A DNA stretch of 64,000 bases from Ignavibacteria bacterium UBA2360 (GCA_002344125.1 DDTQ01000009.1:58192-122191); one strand, 5' to 3'. Positions 34,728-44,131 are shown, numbered from the stretch's first letter. Numbers and translations are program-made. Notes: a model not told the origin generated them from the letters alone.

Positions 34728-35267
34728 ATGTCAAGAATAGGTAAAAAGCCGGTAAAGATATTAAAAGGCGTTAAAGTTGAAAAATCAGGTGATAATATTA
34801 CCGTGAATGGTCCTAAAGGATCTTTAAGCCTGTATGTTAACCCCATAATTAAGTCAGAGATCAAAGATGATGAGATCGCTTTCACACGCGGTTCTGACCT
34901 GAAAAGAGAAAAATCACTTCACGGGCTCTATGCCATTTTGGTTAAAAATATGATCAACGGCGTATCCGAAGGATTTTCGAGGAAACTTGAGCTTGTTGGT
35001 ATCGGTTACCGCGCGGAAATTAAGCAGGGACTTCTTTACCTCAGTTTGGGTTTTTCACATCCTGTGATATTTACAGCGCCTGAGGGAATTAAAATAGATG
35101 TGCTTACTGATACGTCTATTCAGATATCAGGTATTGATAAGCAGCTTGTGGGCCTTGTGGCTGCAAAGATAAGATCATTGAAGAAACCTGAACCGTATAA
35201 AGGCAAGGGGATCAAGTATGAAGGTGAATTCATAAGAAGAAAAGCCGGTAAGGCAGCAGCGAAATAA
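34728..35267 (+). CDS. rplF: 50S ribosomal protein L6
   Basis: 179 residues starting MSRIGKKPVKI with two repeated domains and the C-terminal KPEPYKGKGIKYEGEFIRRK. L6 supports the factor-binding stalk region. Full length. Confidence 0.97.
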   Translation: MSRIGKKPVKILKGVKVEKSGDNITVNGPKGSLSLYVNPIIKSEIKDDEIAFTRGSDLKREKSLHGLYAILVKNMINGVSEGFSRKLELVGIGYRAEIKQGLLYLSLGFSHPVIFTAPEGIKIDVLTDTSIQISGIDKQLVGLVAAKIRSLKKPEPYKGKGIKYEGEFIRRKAGKAAAK

Positions 35268-35321
35268 TCTTTAATTCACTATAATTTATAAGTTAAGAAA
35301 TTTAATTTTTTTCAATAGAAA

Positions 35322-35687
35322 ATGCCGACAAAAACAAATTTAGAGCCGCGTAAGAAAATAAAGCTCAGGATCAGAAAAAGAATAATAGGAACTCCTGAAG
35401 TACCAAGATTTGTGATATTCAGAAGTTTGACGAATGTGTATGCACAGTTGATAGATGATATAAACGGTAAAACGTTATGCTCGGTATCATCAATTTCAAA
35501 GGAATCAAAAGGCGAAGCCTCAAAGATCTCAAAGACAGATAAAAGCAAGCTGATCGGTAAAAAGATCGCTGAAAAAGCAGCTGAGAAAAGTATTTCGAAG
35601 GTTGTATTTGATAGAAACGGCTACCTTTATCACGGTAGAGTTAAAGCTATTGCAGATGCTGCACGTGAAGCAGGGCTTAAGTTCTAG
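35322..35687 (+). CDS. rplR: 50S ribosomal protein L18
   Basis: 121 residues with a basic N-terminus (LRIRKRIIGTPEVPRFVIFRS) and the closing FDRNGYLYHGRVKAIADAAREAGL. L18 binds 5S rRNA. A tRNA gene separates it from rpsE. Confidence 0.97.
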   Translation: MPTKTNLEPRKKIKLRIRKRIIGTPEVPRFVIFRSLTNVYAQLIDDINGKTLCSVSSISKESKGEASKISKTDKSKLIGKKIAEKAAEKSISKVVFDRNGYLYHGRVKAIADAAREAGLKF

Positions 35688-35736
35688 TCTTCTTAATTAG
35701 CGGCCCCGTAACTCCACTGGAATTAGTAAATTAAAT

Positions 35737-35807
35737 TCTCGGGTCGTCTAATGGCAGGACAGCGCCCTTTGGAGGCGTCGGTGGAGGTTCGAATCCTCCC
35801 CTGAGAA
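35737..35807 (+). tRNA. tRNA-Gln (anticodon UUG)
   Basis: A 71-base cloverleaf. Acceptor TCTCGGG pairs with CCTGAGA (one G-U), D-arm GTCT/GGAC, anticodon stem GCGCC/GGCGT around CTTTGGA with anticodon TTG, variable loop CGGT, T-arm GGAGG-TTCGAAT-CCTCC, discriminator A; CCA not encoded. It lies between rplR and rpsE and would be cut from the ribosomal-protein transcript or transcribed from its own promoter. The anticodon is the main reader of CAA and CAG. Confidence 0.93.
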
Positions 35808-35896
35808 CTCAAATCTTTAAAAAATTAGCGTATTGTGGATTTTTATATTTTTTTTATATATATTTGTAATTAGAAACGTTTAGGAAATATCGTTTA

Positions 35897-36403
35897 ATGG
35901 CAAAAAAAGTAAAAGCAGGCGAATTACAGTTAAAAGATAAGTTAGTCTACATCGGTAGGGTGGCAAAAGTTGTAAAAGGCGGAAGAAGATTCAGCTTTAC
36001 ATCAGTTATTGTAGTTGGTGATGGCAACGGGCATGTTGGGATCGGTTTAGGTAAGGCCAATGAAGTTTCAGCGGCCATTGCAAAAGGTTCTGATGACGCA
36101 AGAAAAAACATGGTTTATGTTCCTTTAAGAAAAGGTACATTACCTCATGAAGTTATCGGCAAATACGGCGCAGGTAAAGTTTTATTAAAACCGGCTACAC
36201 CCGGTACCGGTTTGATCGCCGGCGGCGGTGTTAGAGCGGTTCTGGAAGCTGCAGGCATACAGGATGTGTTAACCAAATCACTTGGTTCATCAAATCCGCA
36301 TAACGCTGTAAAAGCTACAATGAACGCATTAAAGAACATCTACGACGCTAAGGCGATGGCTTCAAGAAGAGGCGTTGATATCCAAACAGTTATTTTGAAT
36401 TAA
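35897..36403 (+). CDS. rpsE: 30S ribosomal protein S5
   Basis: 168 residues. The double-stranded RNA-binding-like N-terminal domain (LKDKLVYIGRVAKVVKGGRRF) is followed by the GNGHVGIGLGKANEV segment and the C-terminal domain with GIQDVLTKSLGSSNPHN. S5 affects accuracy and mRNA entry. Full length. Confidence 0.97.
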   Translation: MAKKVKAGELQLKDKLVYIGRVAKVVKGGRRFSFTSVIVVGDGNGHVGIGLGKANEVSAAIAKGSDDARKNMVYVPLRKGTLPHEVIGKYGAGKVLLKPATPGTGLIAGGGVRAVLEAAGIQDVLTKSLGSSNPHNAVKATMNALKNIYDAKAMASRRGVDIQTVILN

Positions 36404-36422
36404 GAAGGGATAAAGACGGAAA

Positions 36423-36599
36423 ATGGCAAAGATAAAAGTTCAGCAAACAGGCAGCACGATAGACAGACCAAAGAACCAGAAAAGGGTGATAGAAGCCCTG
36501 GGGCTTGGTAAGATCTCAAAAGTTAAAGAGCACAATGATACTCCTCAAATCAGGGGAATGATCAATAAGGTTAAACACTTAGTAAAAGTTATAGGTTAA
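36423..36599 (+). CDS. rpmD: 50S ribosomal protein L30
   Basis: 58 residues beginning MAKIKVQQTGSTIDRPKNQK and containing LGLGKISKVKEHNDTPQIRG, diagnostic for bacterial L30. It follows rpsE by 19 bases. The next gene is an outer-membrane protein instead of the usual rplO. Confidence 0.95.
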   Translation: MAKIKVQQTGSTIDRPKNQKRVIEALGLGKISKVKEHNDTPQIRGMINKVKHLVKVIG

Positions 36600-36706
36600 C
36601 AATTTTCATTCAGGATCGAAATAATTATGAAAGACGTCATCGTGATTAAAGTAGAGATTGAGTGATTTAAACAACATTAATAAACATTATAGGAGGAAAA
36701 AAAATA

Positions 36707-37927
36707 ATGTTAAAACATTTTCTAGCAGTTATGTTACTGTTTGTTATGGGCGTGAGTACATATTCTCAGTCTATACCCAGCGGAACTGGTAGATACACAG
36801 CTTTAGGCGGTTCACCATTCATATTGGATGCTCATGTTGATATGTTGAACAACCCGGCTTGGAACAATTATTACAGAAACTATGCATTTGCAGATCTTAC
36901 ACCCGAAACAGGTGCAGGATTCGACGGACACGCTGGTGTTACATTTGGTGTTGGCAAAAAATGGAATCTTGGTTTCATCGTTAACAGAAGAAGCGATGCT
37001 TGGGAAAATTTCAGAGATACAACAAACACTTTATTCCCTGGTAACGTTCAGTCACCAATAGTTCCTTTCATGGGTCTTATTGGTACATCTGCTAGCAAGA
37101 ACTTCCATCTTGGACTGGCTCCATATATCGCTATGTGGAACAGCAAAACAACATCTTCAGATACCACAATTGGTAACAACGATGCAAGTTCAATGTCAAT
37201 GGGCGCTAACTTAGGCTTCATTTACATGATCAAAAAAGGATGGATCGAAGGTAACTTCACATTCAGAATGAACAAATACAAGAACGAAAACACAGTTGGT
37301 TCAACAACAACAACAGTTGAAAATGACGGTGGAATTCAGTTCGGTGCTAACTTCAGAGGATGGATCTATCCTACAAAAGGCAGCAAAGTAGCTATCGTTC
37401 CGGTATTAGGCTTCAACACAACAAGCTTTCAGCCAAAGAGCACATCAGGTTCAACCACAGTTACAGGTTTAAACTATAGCTGGATGAGCATCAATGGCGG
37501 TGTTGGTTTAAACTGGCCTATAATGGATGATATCCAGATCGCTGGCGGTGTTACAGCTTTCTATAACACAGCTAAAGCTGATTCAGGAAATATCGAAATA
37601 AAGAGCACAGATTTCATCGCTCCTAATTTCCATATGGCTGTTGAAACAAGAATCGCTGACTGGTTAACAGGCAGACTTGGTTTCTCAAAAGGTATCAACT
37701 CAGAGAGCAACAAAGTTACTGCAGGTACAACCACAGGCGAGCAGTCCGGCTTACAGGTAGTGAATGCATCATCAATCAGCCTTGGTGCTGGTTTCCATTT
37801 CGGCAGACTTAGCTTAGATGCTACAATCTCCGAAAGATGGTTCAGACACGGCTTTAACTTCTTAAGCGGCGGCGATCAGGAAGATATGTTCGGAGTTATT
37901 TCAGCTTCTTACAACTTCGCTAAGTAA
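36707..37927 (+). CDS. Outer-membrane beta-barrel protein inside the spc cluster
   Basis: A 406-residue protein with signal peptide MLKHFLAVMLLFVMGVSTYS and a mature part made of alternating aromatic/glycine beta-strands, ending in ISASYNFAK, a typical barrel C-terminus with phenylalanine near the end. It is probably a porin-like or FadL/PorV-like barrel, but the family is not certain. AGGAGG, the strongest ribosome site in the region, stands ten bases before ATG, and codon use is biased (AAC, TTC, GGT), both signs of high expression. Its own terminator follows. It breaks the normal rpmD-rplO order. Confidence 0.85.
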   Translation: MLKHFLAVMLLFVMGVSTYSQSIPSGTGRYTALGGSPFILDAHVDMLNNPAWNNYYRNYAFADLTPETGAGFDGHAGVTFGVGKKWNLGFIVNRRSDAWENFRDTTNTLFPGNVQSPIVPFMGLIGTSASKNFHLGLAPYIAMWNSKTTSSDTTIGNNDASSMSMGANLGFIYMIKKGWIEGNFTFRMNKYKNENTVGSTTTTVENDGGIQFGANFRGWIYPTKGSKVAIVPVLGFNTTSFQPKSTSGSTTVTGLNYSWMSINGGVGLNWPIMDDIQIAGGVTAFYNTAKADSGNIEIKSTDFIAPNFHMAVETRIADWLTGRLGFSKGINSESNKVTAGTTTGEQSGLQVVNASSISLGAGFHFGRLSLDATISERWFRHGFNFLSGGDQEDMFGVISASYNFAK

Positions 37928-37950
37928 ATTAATATTTTAATATAAATTTA

Positions 37951-37981
37951 GGCCCCTCGTAGAAATACGAGGGGTCTTTAT
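37951..37981 (+). terminator. Intrinsic terminator after the barrel gene
   Basis: CCCCTCGTA pairs with TACGAGGGG around GAAA, followed by a short T-rich tail, only 23 bases before rplO. rplO-secY and later genes must rely on read-through or an unseen promoter. Confidence 0.75.
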
Positions 37982-38003
37982 TGTAAGACTTTAGGAAAAG
38001 ATA

Positions 38004-38462
38004 ATGGACGTTTTAAGCAATTTAAAATACGCAGAAGGTTCAAAGAAAAAGAGAAAAAGAATCGGCAGAGGTGTTGGTTCAGGTCACGGTAAAACCTCTA
38101 CCAGAGGTATGAATGGACAGGGATCACGCTCAGGAAGCGGTGTAAGAGCTTGGTTCGAAGGCGGACAGATGCCTATTCAGAGAAGACTCCCCAAGTTTGG
38201 TTTTACAAACCCGGGCAGGATAGAATTTCAAGTTTTAAATCTTGGTAAGCTGCAGAGTTTTTACGATAAAGGTAAATTAAGCGACCAGAATTTAAATCCT
38301 GAAACACTATATAAACTGGGTGTAATTGCCAACGGCAAGAAGCCTCTGAAAATACTGGGTGAAGGTGATTTTAAACAGAAACTTGAAATAAGCGCTCATA
38401 AATTCAGCAAAACTGCGCTCGATAAAATTGAGAAAAGCGGGGGCAAGGCAATCACTTTATGA
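38004..38462 (+). CDS. rplO: 50S ribosomal protein L15
   Basis: 152 residues with the glycine-rich RIGRGVGSGHGKTSTRG segment near residue 19 and the PIQRRLPKFGF motif. Its last codon and stop overlap the secY start (ATGA), so the two are translationally coupled. Confidence 0.97.
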   Translation: MDVLSNLKYAEGSKKKRKRIGRGVGSGHGKTSTRGMNGQGSRSGSGVRAWFEGGQMPIQRRLPKFGFTNPGRIEFQVLNLGKLQSFYDKGKLSDQNLNPETLYKLGVIANGKKPLKILGEGDFKQKLEISAHKFSKTALDKIEKSGGKAITL

Positions 38463-39796
38463 GCAGTTTGGTAGAAAGCTTCAGAAATATATTTAAAATT
38501 CAGGAACTACGGCAAAGGATAATATTTACGATATTACTCCTTATCGTCGTTAGAATAGGTGCCCACATAACTCTGCCTGGTATTGATACCGGGTTACTTG
38601 CTGAGGCTACCAGAAATCAGGCTGATAATACTCTCTTTGGTCTTTATGATCTGTTTGTTGGCGGCGCATTCAGCAATGCGGCAATTTTTGCTTTAGGTAT
38701 TATGCCTTATATCAGTGCGTCAATTATAATCCAGCTCTTGGGAGCAGTTGTTCCTTACTTCCAGAAACTCCAGAAAGAAGGAGAAGCAGGCAGAAAGAAG
38801 ATCAACCAGTTAACCAGATACGGAACCGTTCCTGTAGCGCTTATGCAGGCTTGGGGTGTCAGTGTTCAGTTAAAAAGCAGAAACGTTTCGGGTGTCAGCA
38901 TTGTATCGCCCGATGTTTCTCCTGTTCTTTTCACAATATCCTGTATCATTCTTATGACAGCGGGAACCATCTTTATGATGTGGCTTGGTGAGCAGATAAC
39001 CGAACGCGGAATTGGTAACGGTATTTCACTTATAATTTTTGTAGGTATCATCGATAGACTGCCATACGCTTTCCTTGATGAATACCAGGTTGTTGCATCA
39101 GGCGCGAGAAGTATTATTGTAGAATTAATAATTATTGCGGGTCTTGTGTTTATCATTGCCGGTGTGGTGATGGTTACCCAGGCGATGCGGCGAATACCGG
39201 TACAATACGCCAAGCGTGTTGTCGGAAGGAAAATATACGGCGGAGTTACGCAGTATATTCCGCTTAGAGTGAACCAGGCTGGTGTTATGCCTATTATCTT
39301 CGCTCAGTCAATTATGTTCGTTCCAAATACAATATTGACCTTCTTTCCTGATAGCCAGTTTATGCAGGATATTTCCAAGTATTTCGATCACACAAGTTTG
39401 GTATATGCTTTTATGTATGGAACGCTTATAGTATTTTTTACTTACTTCTATACGGCAATAGCATTCAATCCAAAAGATGTTTCAGATAATATGAAAAAAC
39501 AGGGTGGCTTCGTTCCCGGCGTCAGACCCGGTAAAGCGACATCTGATTTTATTGATAATATTTTAACAAAGATCACATTACCCGGCTCAATTTTCCTTGC
39601 GATTATTGCTATAATGCCAGCATTTATTGCTCAGGCCGGTGTAACTCAGGGGCTCGCGCAGTTTTTCGGCGGAACAAGTTTGCTTATAGTAGTGGGTGTT
39701 GCTCTTGATACTCTTCAGCAGATCGAATCACACCTCGTAATGAGACATTACGACGGATTTATGAAGAGCGGGAAAATTAAAGGCAGAAGAGGTTAG
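38459..39796 (+). CDS. secY: Preprotein translocase subunit SecY
   Basis: A 445-residue channel with ten transmembrane helices. It exports unfolded proteins with SecE, SecG and SecA. Signatures are PYISASIIIQLL, the plug region LFVGGAFSNAAIFALGIMP, and the cytoplasmic loops with YAKRVVGRKIYGG and GGFVPGVRPG. It follows the normal rplO-secY order. Confidence 0.97.
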   Translation: MSSLVESFRNIFKIQELRQRIIFTILLLIVVRIGAHITLPGIDTGLLAEATRNQADNTLFGLYDLFVGGAFSNAAIFALGIMPYISASIIIQLLGAVVPYFQKLQKEGEAGRKKINQLTRYGTVPVALMQAWGVSVQLKSRNVSGVSIVSPDVSPVLFTISCIILMTAGTIFMMWLGEQITERGIGNGISLIIFVGIIDRLPYAFLDEYQVVASGARSIIVELIIIAGLVFIIAGVVMVTQAMRRIPVQYAKRVVGRKIYGGVTQYIPLRVNQAGVMPIIFAQSIMFVPNTILTFFPDSQFMQDISKYFDHTSLVYAFMYGTLIVFFTYFYTAIAFNPKDVSDNMKKQGGFVPGVRPGKATSDFIDNILTKITLPGSIFLAIIAIMPAFIAQAGVTQGLAQFFGGTSLLIVVGVALDTLQQIESHLVMRHYDGFMKSGKIKGRRG

Positions 39797-39804
39797 GTTT
39801 TATA

Positions 39805-40560
39805 TTGGTTAAAACTCCCGGCGAAATAACAGCCATAAGGGAAAGTAACAAAATTGTAGCAGGTGTTCTTTCTTATATAGAAAAATTCCTGAATCCGGGA
39901 ATAACAACTTTGGAAATTGATGATCTGGTTGAAGATTATATCAAATCCAGGGATGGTTTTCCGGCTTTTAAGGGTTATAAAGTTCACAAAAATATATTTC
40001 CGGCAAGTTCCTGTATATCTATCAATGAAGAAGTAGTTCACGGTATTCCTGGCAGCAGAAAGCTGCTCGAAGGGGATATTGTCAGCATTGATGTAGGTGT
40101 AAAGAAGAACGGTTATTACGGTGACGGAGCAAAAACCTTCGCTATCGGAGAAATATCACCTGCAAAGAAGAAACTGATGAAGATTGCTGAAGAGAGTCTT
40201 TATTTAGGACTTGAAAACGCGACCGATGGGAATTACATAAATGATGTTTCGATGGCTATTCAGCAGCACGTTGAAGCTGCGGGATTTTCAGTTGTTAGAG
40301 ATCTTGTGGGACATGGAATCGGTAAAGAGCTTCATGAAGAGCCGCCGATCCCTAATTATTACAACAGCGGTTACAGGGCGAAGTTTAAAGAAGGTATGAC
40401 AGTAGCAATTGAGCCTATGGTGAATTATGGTACTTATAAGGTGAAGGTATTGGGCGATAAATGGACTTATGTAACAGCAGATGGGAAACCAAGCGCGCAT
40501 TTTGAACATTCAGTCTTAATTACCAAGGGGCAGCCTGAAATTTTAACTATGGAGAATTAA
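39805..40560 (+). CDS. map: Methionine aminopeptidase type I
   Basis: A 251-residue enzyme that removes the initiator methionine co-translationally. Metal ligands are seen in SIDVGVKKNGYYGDGAKTF (two Asp), LVGHGIGKELHE (His), TVAIEPM (Glu) and HFEHSVLI (Glu). The start is TTG, nine bases after secY. Confidence 0.96.
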   Translation: MVKTPGEITAIRESNKIVAGVLSYIEKFLNPGITTLEIDDLVEDYIKSRDGFPAFKGYKVHKNIFPASSCISINEEVVHGIPGSRKLLEGDIVSIDVGVKKNGYYGDGAKTFAIGEISPAKKKLMKIAEESLYLGLENATDGNYINDVSMAIQQHVEAAGFSVVRDLVGHGIGKELHEEPPIPNYYNSGYRAKFKEGMTVAIEPMVNYGTYKVKVLGDKWTYVTADGKPSAHFEHSVLITKGQPEILTMEN

Positions 40561-40569
40561 AGTTAAATA

Positions 40570-40788
40570 ATGTCAAAGCAGGGAACTATCAAAGTTGACG
40601 GTATTATCACGGATACTCTGCCTAATGCTGCATTTAAGGTAAAACTGGAAAACGGGCATGAGATAATTGCCCACATTTCAGGCAAGATGAGAATGAACTT
40701 CATTAAAATTCTCGAAGGCGATAAGGTTTCTGTTGAGCTCTCGCCATATGACCTGACAAGAGGCAGAATCACTTACAGGTATAAGTAG
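40570..40788 (+). CDS. infA: Translation initiation factor IF-1
   Basis: A 72-residue S1/OB-fold protein starting MSKQGTIKVDGIITDTLPNAAFKV and ending DLTRGRITYRYK. It blocks the A site during initiation. It lies ten bases after map. Confidence 0.97.
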   Translation: MSKQGTIKVDGIITDTLPNAAFKVKLENGHEIIAHISGKMRMNFIKILEGDKVSVELSPYDLTRGRITYRYK

Positions 40789-40872
40789 CATTCAGGCTTA
40801 AATACCTGCTGTATCCAAAAGCGGTATAAAATATTACAGGCATTTATATAAAGTTTAAAAGAGGTAACTAAA

Positions 40873-40986
40873 ATGAAAGTAAGAAGTTCGGTTAAGAAAA
40901 TGTGCGAACACTGCAAGATCATCAAGAGAAAAGGTGTTATAAGAGTCATTTGTAAAAACCCCAAACATAAACAAAGACAGGGATAA
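40873..40986 (+). CDS. rpmJ: 50S ribosomal protein L36 (zinc form)
   Basis: 37 residues, MKVRSSVKKMCEHCKIIKR and onward, with zinc ligands Cys11, Cys14, Cys27 and His33. It sits between infA and rpsM, its usual place. Confidence 0.96.
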   Translation: MKVRSSVKKMCEHCKIIKRKGVIRVICKNPKHKQRQG

Positions 40987-41010
40987 TAAATTTATCAGGA
41001 GTAATTTTAA

Positions 41011-41394
41011 TTGGCAAGAATAGCAGGAATTGATCTTCCAAAAAACAAAAGAGTTGTAATAGGTTTAACTTCAATTTTCGGTATCGGCAGAACCACTTCA
41101 GAGAAAATTCTGGAAAGAACGGGCATCAGCCAGGATAAGAAGGTTGCTGATCTTACAGATGATGAAGTTAATCAGATCCGTAACATTATTACCTCAGAGA
41201 TCAAGGTTGAAGGTGCTTTGAAGTCTGAAGTACAGGCTAATATCAAGAGACTCATGGATATTGGCTCCAACAGGGGCAAACGTCACAGGAGAGGATTGCC
41301 TGTACGCGGTCAGAGAACCAAAACCAACGCAAGGACAAGAAAAGGCAAGAGGAAAACTGTTGCCGGCAAGAAGAAGGCCGCTTCAAAGAAATAA
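41011..41394 (+). CDS. rpsM: 30S ribosomal protein S13
   Basis: 127 residues from a TTG start (MARIAGIDLPKNKRVVIGL). It has the helix-two-turn-helix region and the C-terminal RGLPVRGQRTKTNARTRKG that contacts P-site tRNA. CAGGAG lies 11 bases upstream. Confidence 0.97.
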   Translation: MARIAGIDLPKNKRVVIGLTSIFGIGRTTSEKILERTGISQDKKVADLTDDEVNQIRNIITSEIKVEGALKSEVQANIKRLMDIGSNRGKRHRRGLPVRGQRTKTNARTRKGKRKTVAGKKKAASKK

Positions 41395-41460
41395 GCCTTT
41401 GGTACACAGAAATACTTTGTTCCAAAATAAAAGAGTAACTGAAAGCATAATTTATATATA

Positions 41461-41847
41461 ATGACACAGCAGGTAAAAAAGACTAAAAAGAAAGCACTCG
41501 TTGAATCCACCGGAGTAGCGCATATTAAGGCTACATTCAATAATGTAATTGTTACATTAACGGATGTTACAGGCAATACAATTTCATGGGCTTCATCGGG
41601 AAAAATGGGATTCAAAGGTTCAAAAAAGAATACGCCCTTTGCCGCGCAGGTTGCGGCAGAAAGCGCAGCTAAAACAGCGCTTGATGCGGGTTTAAGAAAA
41701 GTTGATGTATTCATAAAAGGACCCGGTTCCGGCCGCGAAGCGGCTATAAGATCACTCCAGACCTCAGGTCTTGAGATCTTAAGCATAAAGGATATTACAC
41801 CTATCCCGCATAACGGCTGCAGACCACCCAAAAGAAGAAGAGTATAA
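41461..41847 (+). CDS. rpsK: 30S ribosomal protein S11
   Basis: 128 residues with AHIKATFNNVIVTLTD, KGPGSGREAAIRSLQ and the PHNGCRPPKRRRV end. S11 forms part of the 30S platform. Confidence 0.97.
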   Translation: MTQQVKKTKKKALVESTGVAHIKATFNNVIVTLTDVTGNTISWASSGKMGFKGSKKNTPFAAQVAAESAAKTALDAGLRKVDVFIKGPGSGREAAIRSLQTSGLEILSIKDITPIPHNGCRPPKRRRV

Positions 41848-41872
41848 AAGAATAAAATTAATATATCTATAA

Positions 41873-42502
41873 ATGGCAAGATACACAGGACCAAGCTGCA
41901 AACTCTGCAGAAGAGAAAAAACAAAATTATTCCTGAAGGGTACAAAGTGCTTCACTGAAAAGTGCCCCCTGGAAAGAAAGAATTATGCCCCTGGTCAGCA
42001 TGGACTTTCAAGAAGAGCAAAAGTTTCTGATTATTCCATACAGTTGAGGGAAAAGCAGAAAGTTAAAAGAACGTACGGCGTTCTTGAAACTCAGTTCAGG
42101 AACTATTTCGAACTGGCTTCTAAACAAAAAGGCAGAACAGGTGAGAACCTTGTAAAACTTCTTGAAAGAAGACTTGATAACATAGTTTACCGTTCAGGTT
42201 TAGCTCCATCAAGGAAAGCTGCAAGACAGCTCATTCTCCATAAACATTTCAAGATCAATGGAGCAACTGTCAATATTCCGTCTTTTTTGTTAAAAGCAGG
42301 TGATTCTATACAGGTAAAAGATAACAGCAAGCAGGTAAAAGTGTTTCATGAGTCCATGAAACGCGTTAAAGATGATATGCTTCCGGGCTGGATCTCTGTA
42401 GATAAATCCGCTTTAAAGGGAACACTCTTGGCTATTCCGGAAAGAATTGATATTCCTTTCACAGCCAACGAACAATTAATAGTTGAATTATATTCAAAAT
42501 AG
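41873..42502 (+). CDS. rpsD: 30S ribosomal protein S4 (zinc form)
   Basis: 209 residues. The N-terminus carries four cysteines (GPSCKLCRRE and TKCFTEKCPL) that likely bind zinc. An S4 RNA-binding domain follows with RLDNIVYRSGLAPSRKAARQ. S4 nucleates 30S assembly and in many bacteria represses the alpha operon. Confidence 0.97.
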   Translation: MARYTGPSCKLCRREKTKLFLKGTKCFTEKCPLERKNYAPGQHGLSRRAKVSDYSIQLREKQKVKRTYGVLETQFRNYFELASKQKGRTGENLVKLLERRLDNIVYRSGLAPSRKAARQLILHKHFKINGATVNIPSFLLKAGDSIQVKDNSKQVKVFHESMKRVKDDMLPGWISVDKSALKGTLLAIPERIDIPFTANEQLIVELYSK

Positions 42503-42510
42503 AAATAAAC

Positions 42511-43500
42511 ATGACAAATCAATATATTCAGTACCCCGAAAAATTAGAATTAGAAAAAGAAACTAATACCCGTTATTTCGGGCGCTTCACAATACAACCT
42601 CTGGATAAAGGTTACGGCATTACTCTTGGCAACGCCTTAAGAAGGGTACTTATCTCTTCTTTGCCCGGAACCGCTATAACCGGTATCAAGGTTAATAATG
42701 TGCCGCATGAATTCACCACAATTAAAGATGTGGTTGAAGATGTATCTGAGATTGTACTTAACCTCAAAGAGGTCAGGTTTAAACAGAACATTAAGGGCGC
42801 CAACAAAGTTGAGTTAAGACTTAAAGGTCCCATTGATTTCATAGCAAGACATATACAGGAAGCTACTGAAGACTTTGAAATTCTGAATCCTAACCACCAT
42901 ATCGCGACTTTGAATAAAAATGCTGATGTCAGCATTACATTGAAGATAGGTTCCGGTATCGGTTACGTTCCTTCTGATGAGAACAAAGATCCTGAACAGG
43001 ACCTTTTAATGCTCCCGATCGATTCAATCTTTACACCCATCAAAAACGTTAAGTACGAAGTACTCAACACAAGGGTAGGGCAGAAAACAGATTACGAAAA
43101 ACTTGTACTGGAAATTACCACTGACGGAACAATTATTCCCGTTGACGCTTTAACCCAGGCTGCTTCAATTCTGAATGAGCATGTTGCTATGTTCGAGAAT
43201 TTCGGTAAAGTAACCGAAGAGAAAAAAGCACCGGTTAAAGATGAAGAGACTGAATTTGCAAGGATCAGAAAGATGCTGCTCACAAATGTTGATGAGCTTA
43301 AACTTTCAGTCCGCGCGCAGAACTGCCTCCGTTCAGCGAACATTAAAACACTTGGCGATCTTGTAAGACACCAGGAAGTTGAAATGCTGCAGTTCAGGAA
43401 TTTCGGCAGGAAATCACTTGCTGAGCTTGGCGAAATACTTCAGGAAAATGGTCTTTCCTTTGGTATGGATGTGGATAAATACATAAAAGAAGAAAATTAA
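42511..43500 (+). CDS. rpoA: RNA polymerase alpha subunit
   Basis: 329 residues. The N-terminal dimerisation domain has GYGITLGNALRRVLISSLPG near residue 35, a linker follows, and the C-terminal domain starts near 245 with LSVRAQNCLRSANIKTLGDLVRH, the DNA- and activator-binding part. Eight bases after rpsD. Confidence 0.98.
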   Translation: MTNQYIQYPEKLELEKETNTRYFGRFTIQPLDKGYGITLGNALRRVLISSLPGTAITGIKVNNVPHEFTTIKDVVEDVSEIVLNLKEVRFKQNIKGANKVELRLKGPIDFIARHIQEATEDFEILNPNHHIATLNKNADVSITLKIGSGIGYVPSDENKDPEQDLLMLPIDSIFTPIKNVKYEVLNTRVGQKTDYEKLVLEITTDGTIIPVDALTQAASILNEHVAMFENFGKVTEEKKAPVKDEETEFARIRKMLLTNVDELKLSVRAQNCLRSANIKTLGDLVRHQEVEMLQFRNFGRKSLAELGEILQENGLSFGMDVDKYIKEEN

Positions 43501-43524
43501 AATTAAACGCTGGATTGAACTGAT

Positions 43525-44094
43525 ATGATACACAGAAGAAAAGGCAGAAAACTTAAAAGAACTTATACCCACAGGAAAGCATTACTGGCTAATCTTTGTG
43601 TGGCATTAATTAAGAATAAGAAGATCAAAACGACTTTAGCTAAAGCTAAAGAGTTAAGGCTTTACATTGAGCCTATTATCACCAAATCAAGGAAAGCTCT
43701 TAACGCAGCCAATGCTGAATCAGGTGTGCACCTCAGAAGAGAAGTGAATAAATTCCTTCAGGATAAAGGCGCTATAACCACCCTTTTTAATGAGATAGCT
43801 CCAAAGATGGCAAACAGGAATGGCGGATATACAAGGGTTCTTAAAATGGGCAGACGACTTGGTGACGGCGCGGAAGTAGCTATGATAGAGCTTGTTGATT
43901 ACAATGTTGAACAGGCACCTGAAAAACCTGAAACCACAGAAACTGAAACAAAAGGTAAAACCAAAACCGCTTCAAAAACAAAAACAGCCGCGAAACCTAA
44001 AGCTAAAACAACAGCAAAGACAAAAAAAGCAGCGGGTGATACTGAAGTAAAAAAGACTACAAAAGGCAGGAAGAAAAAAGAGGCAGCTGAGTAA
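43525..44094 (+). CDS. rplQ: 50S ribosomal protein L17 with C-terminal extension
   Basis: 189 residues. The L17 core (MIHRRKGRKLKRTYTHRKALL to about residue 132) is complete. The last 55 residues are a Lys/Thr/Ala-rich, low-complexity tail (such as KTKTAAKPKAKTTAKTKK). Tails of this sort are seen in L17 of Bacteroidota relatives. It ends the alpha cluster. Confidence 0.96.
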   Translation: MIHRRKGRKLKRTYTHRKALLANLCVALIKNKKIKTTLAKAKELRLYIEPIITKSRKALNAANAESGVHLRREVNKFLQDKGAITTLFNEIAPKMANRNGGYTRVLKMGRRLGDGAEVAMIELVDYNVEQAPEKPETTETETKGKTKTASKTKTAAKPKAKTTAKTKKAAGDTEVKKTTKGRKKKEAAE

Positions 44095-44131
44095 TTAATA
44101 CAATAAAAGGTAAGCAAAACTTATCAGTTTA

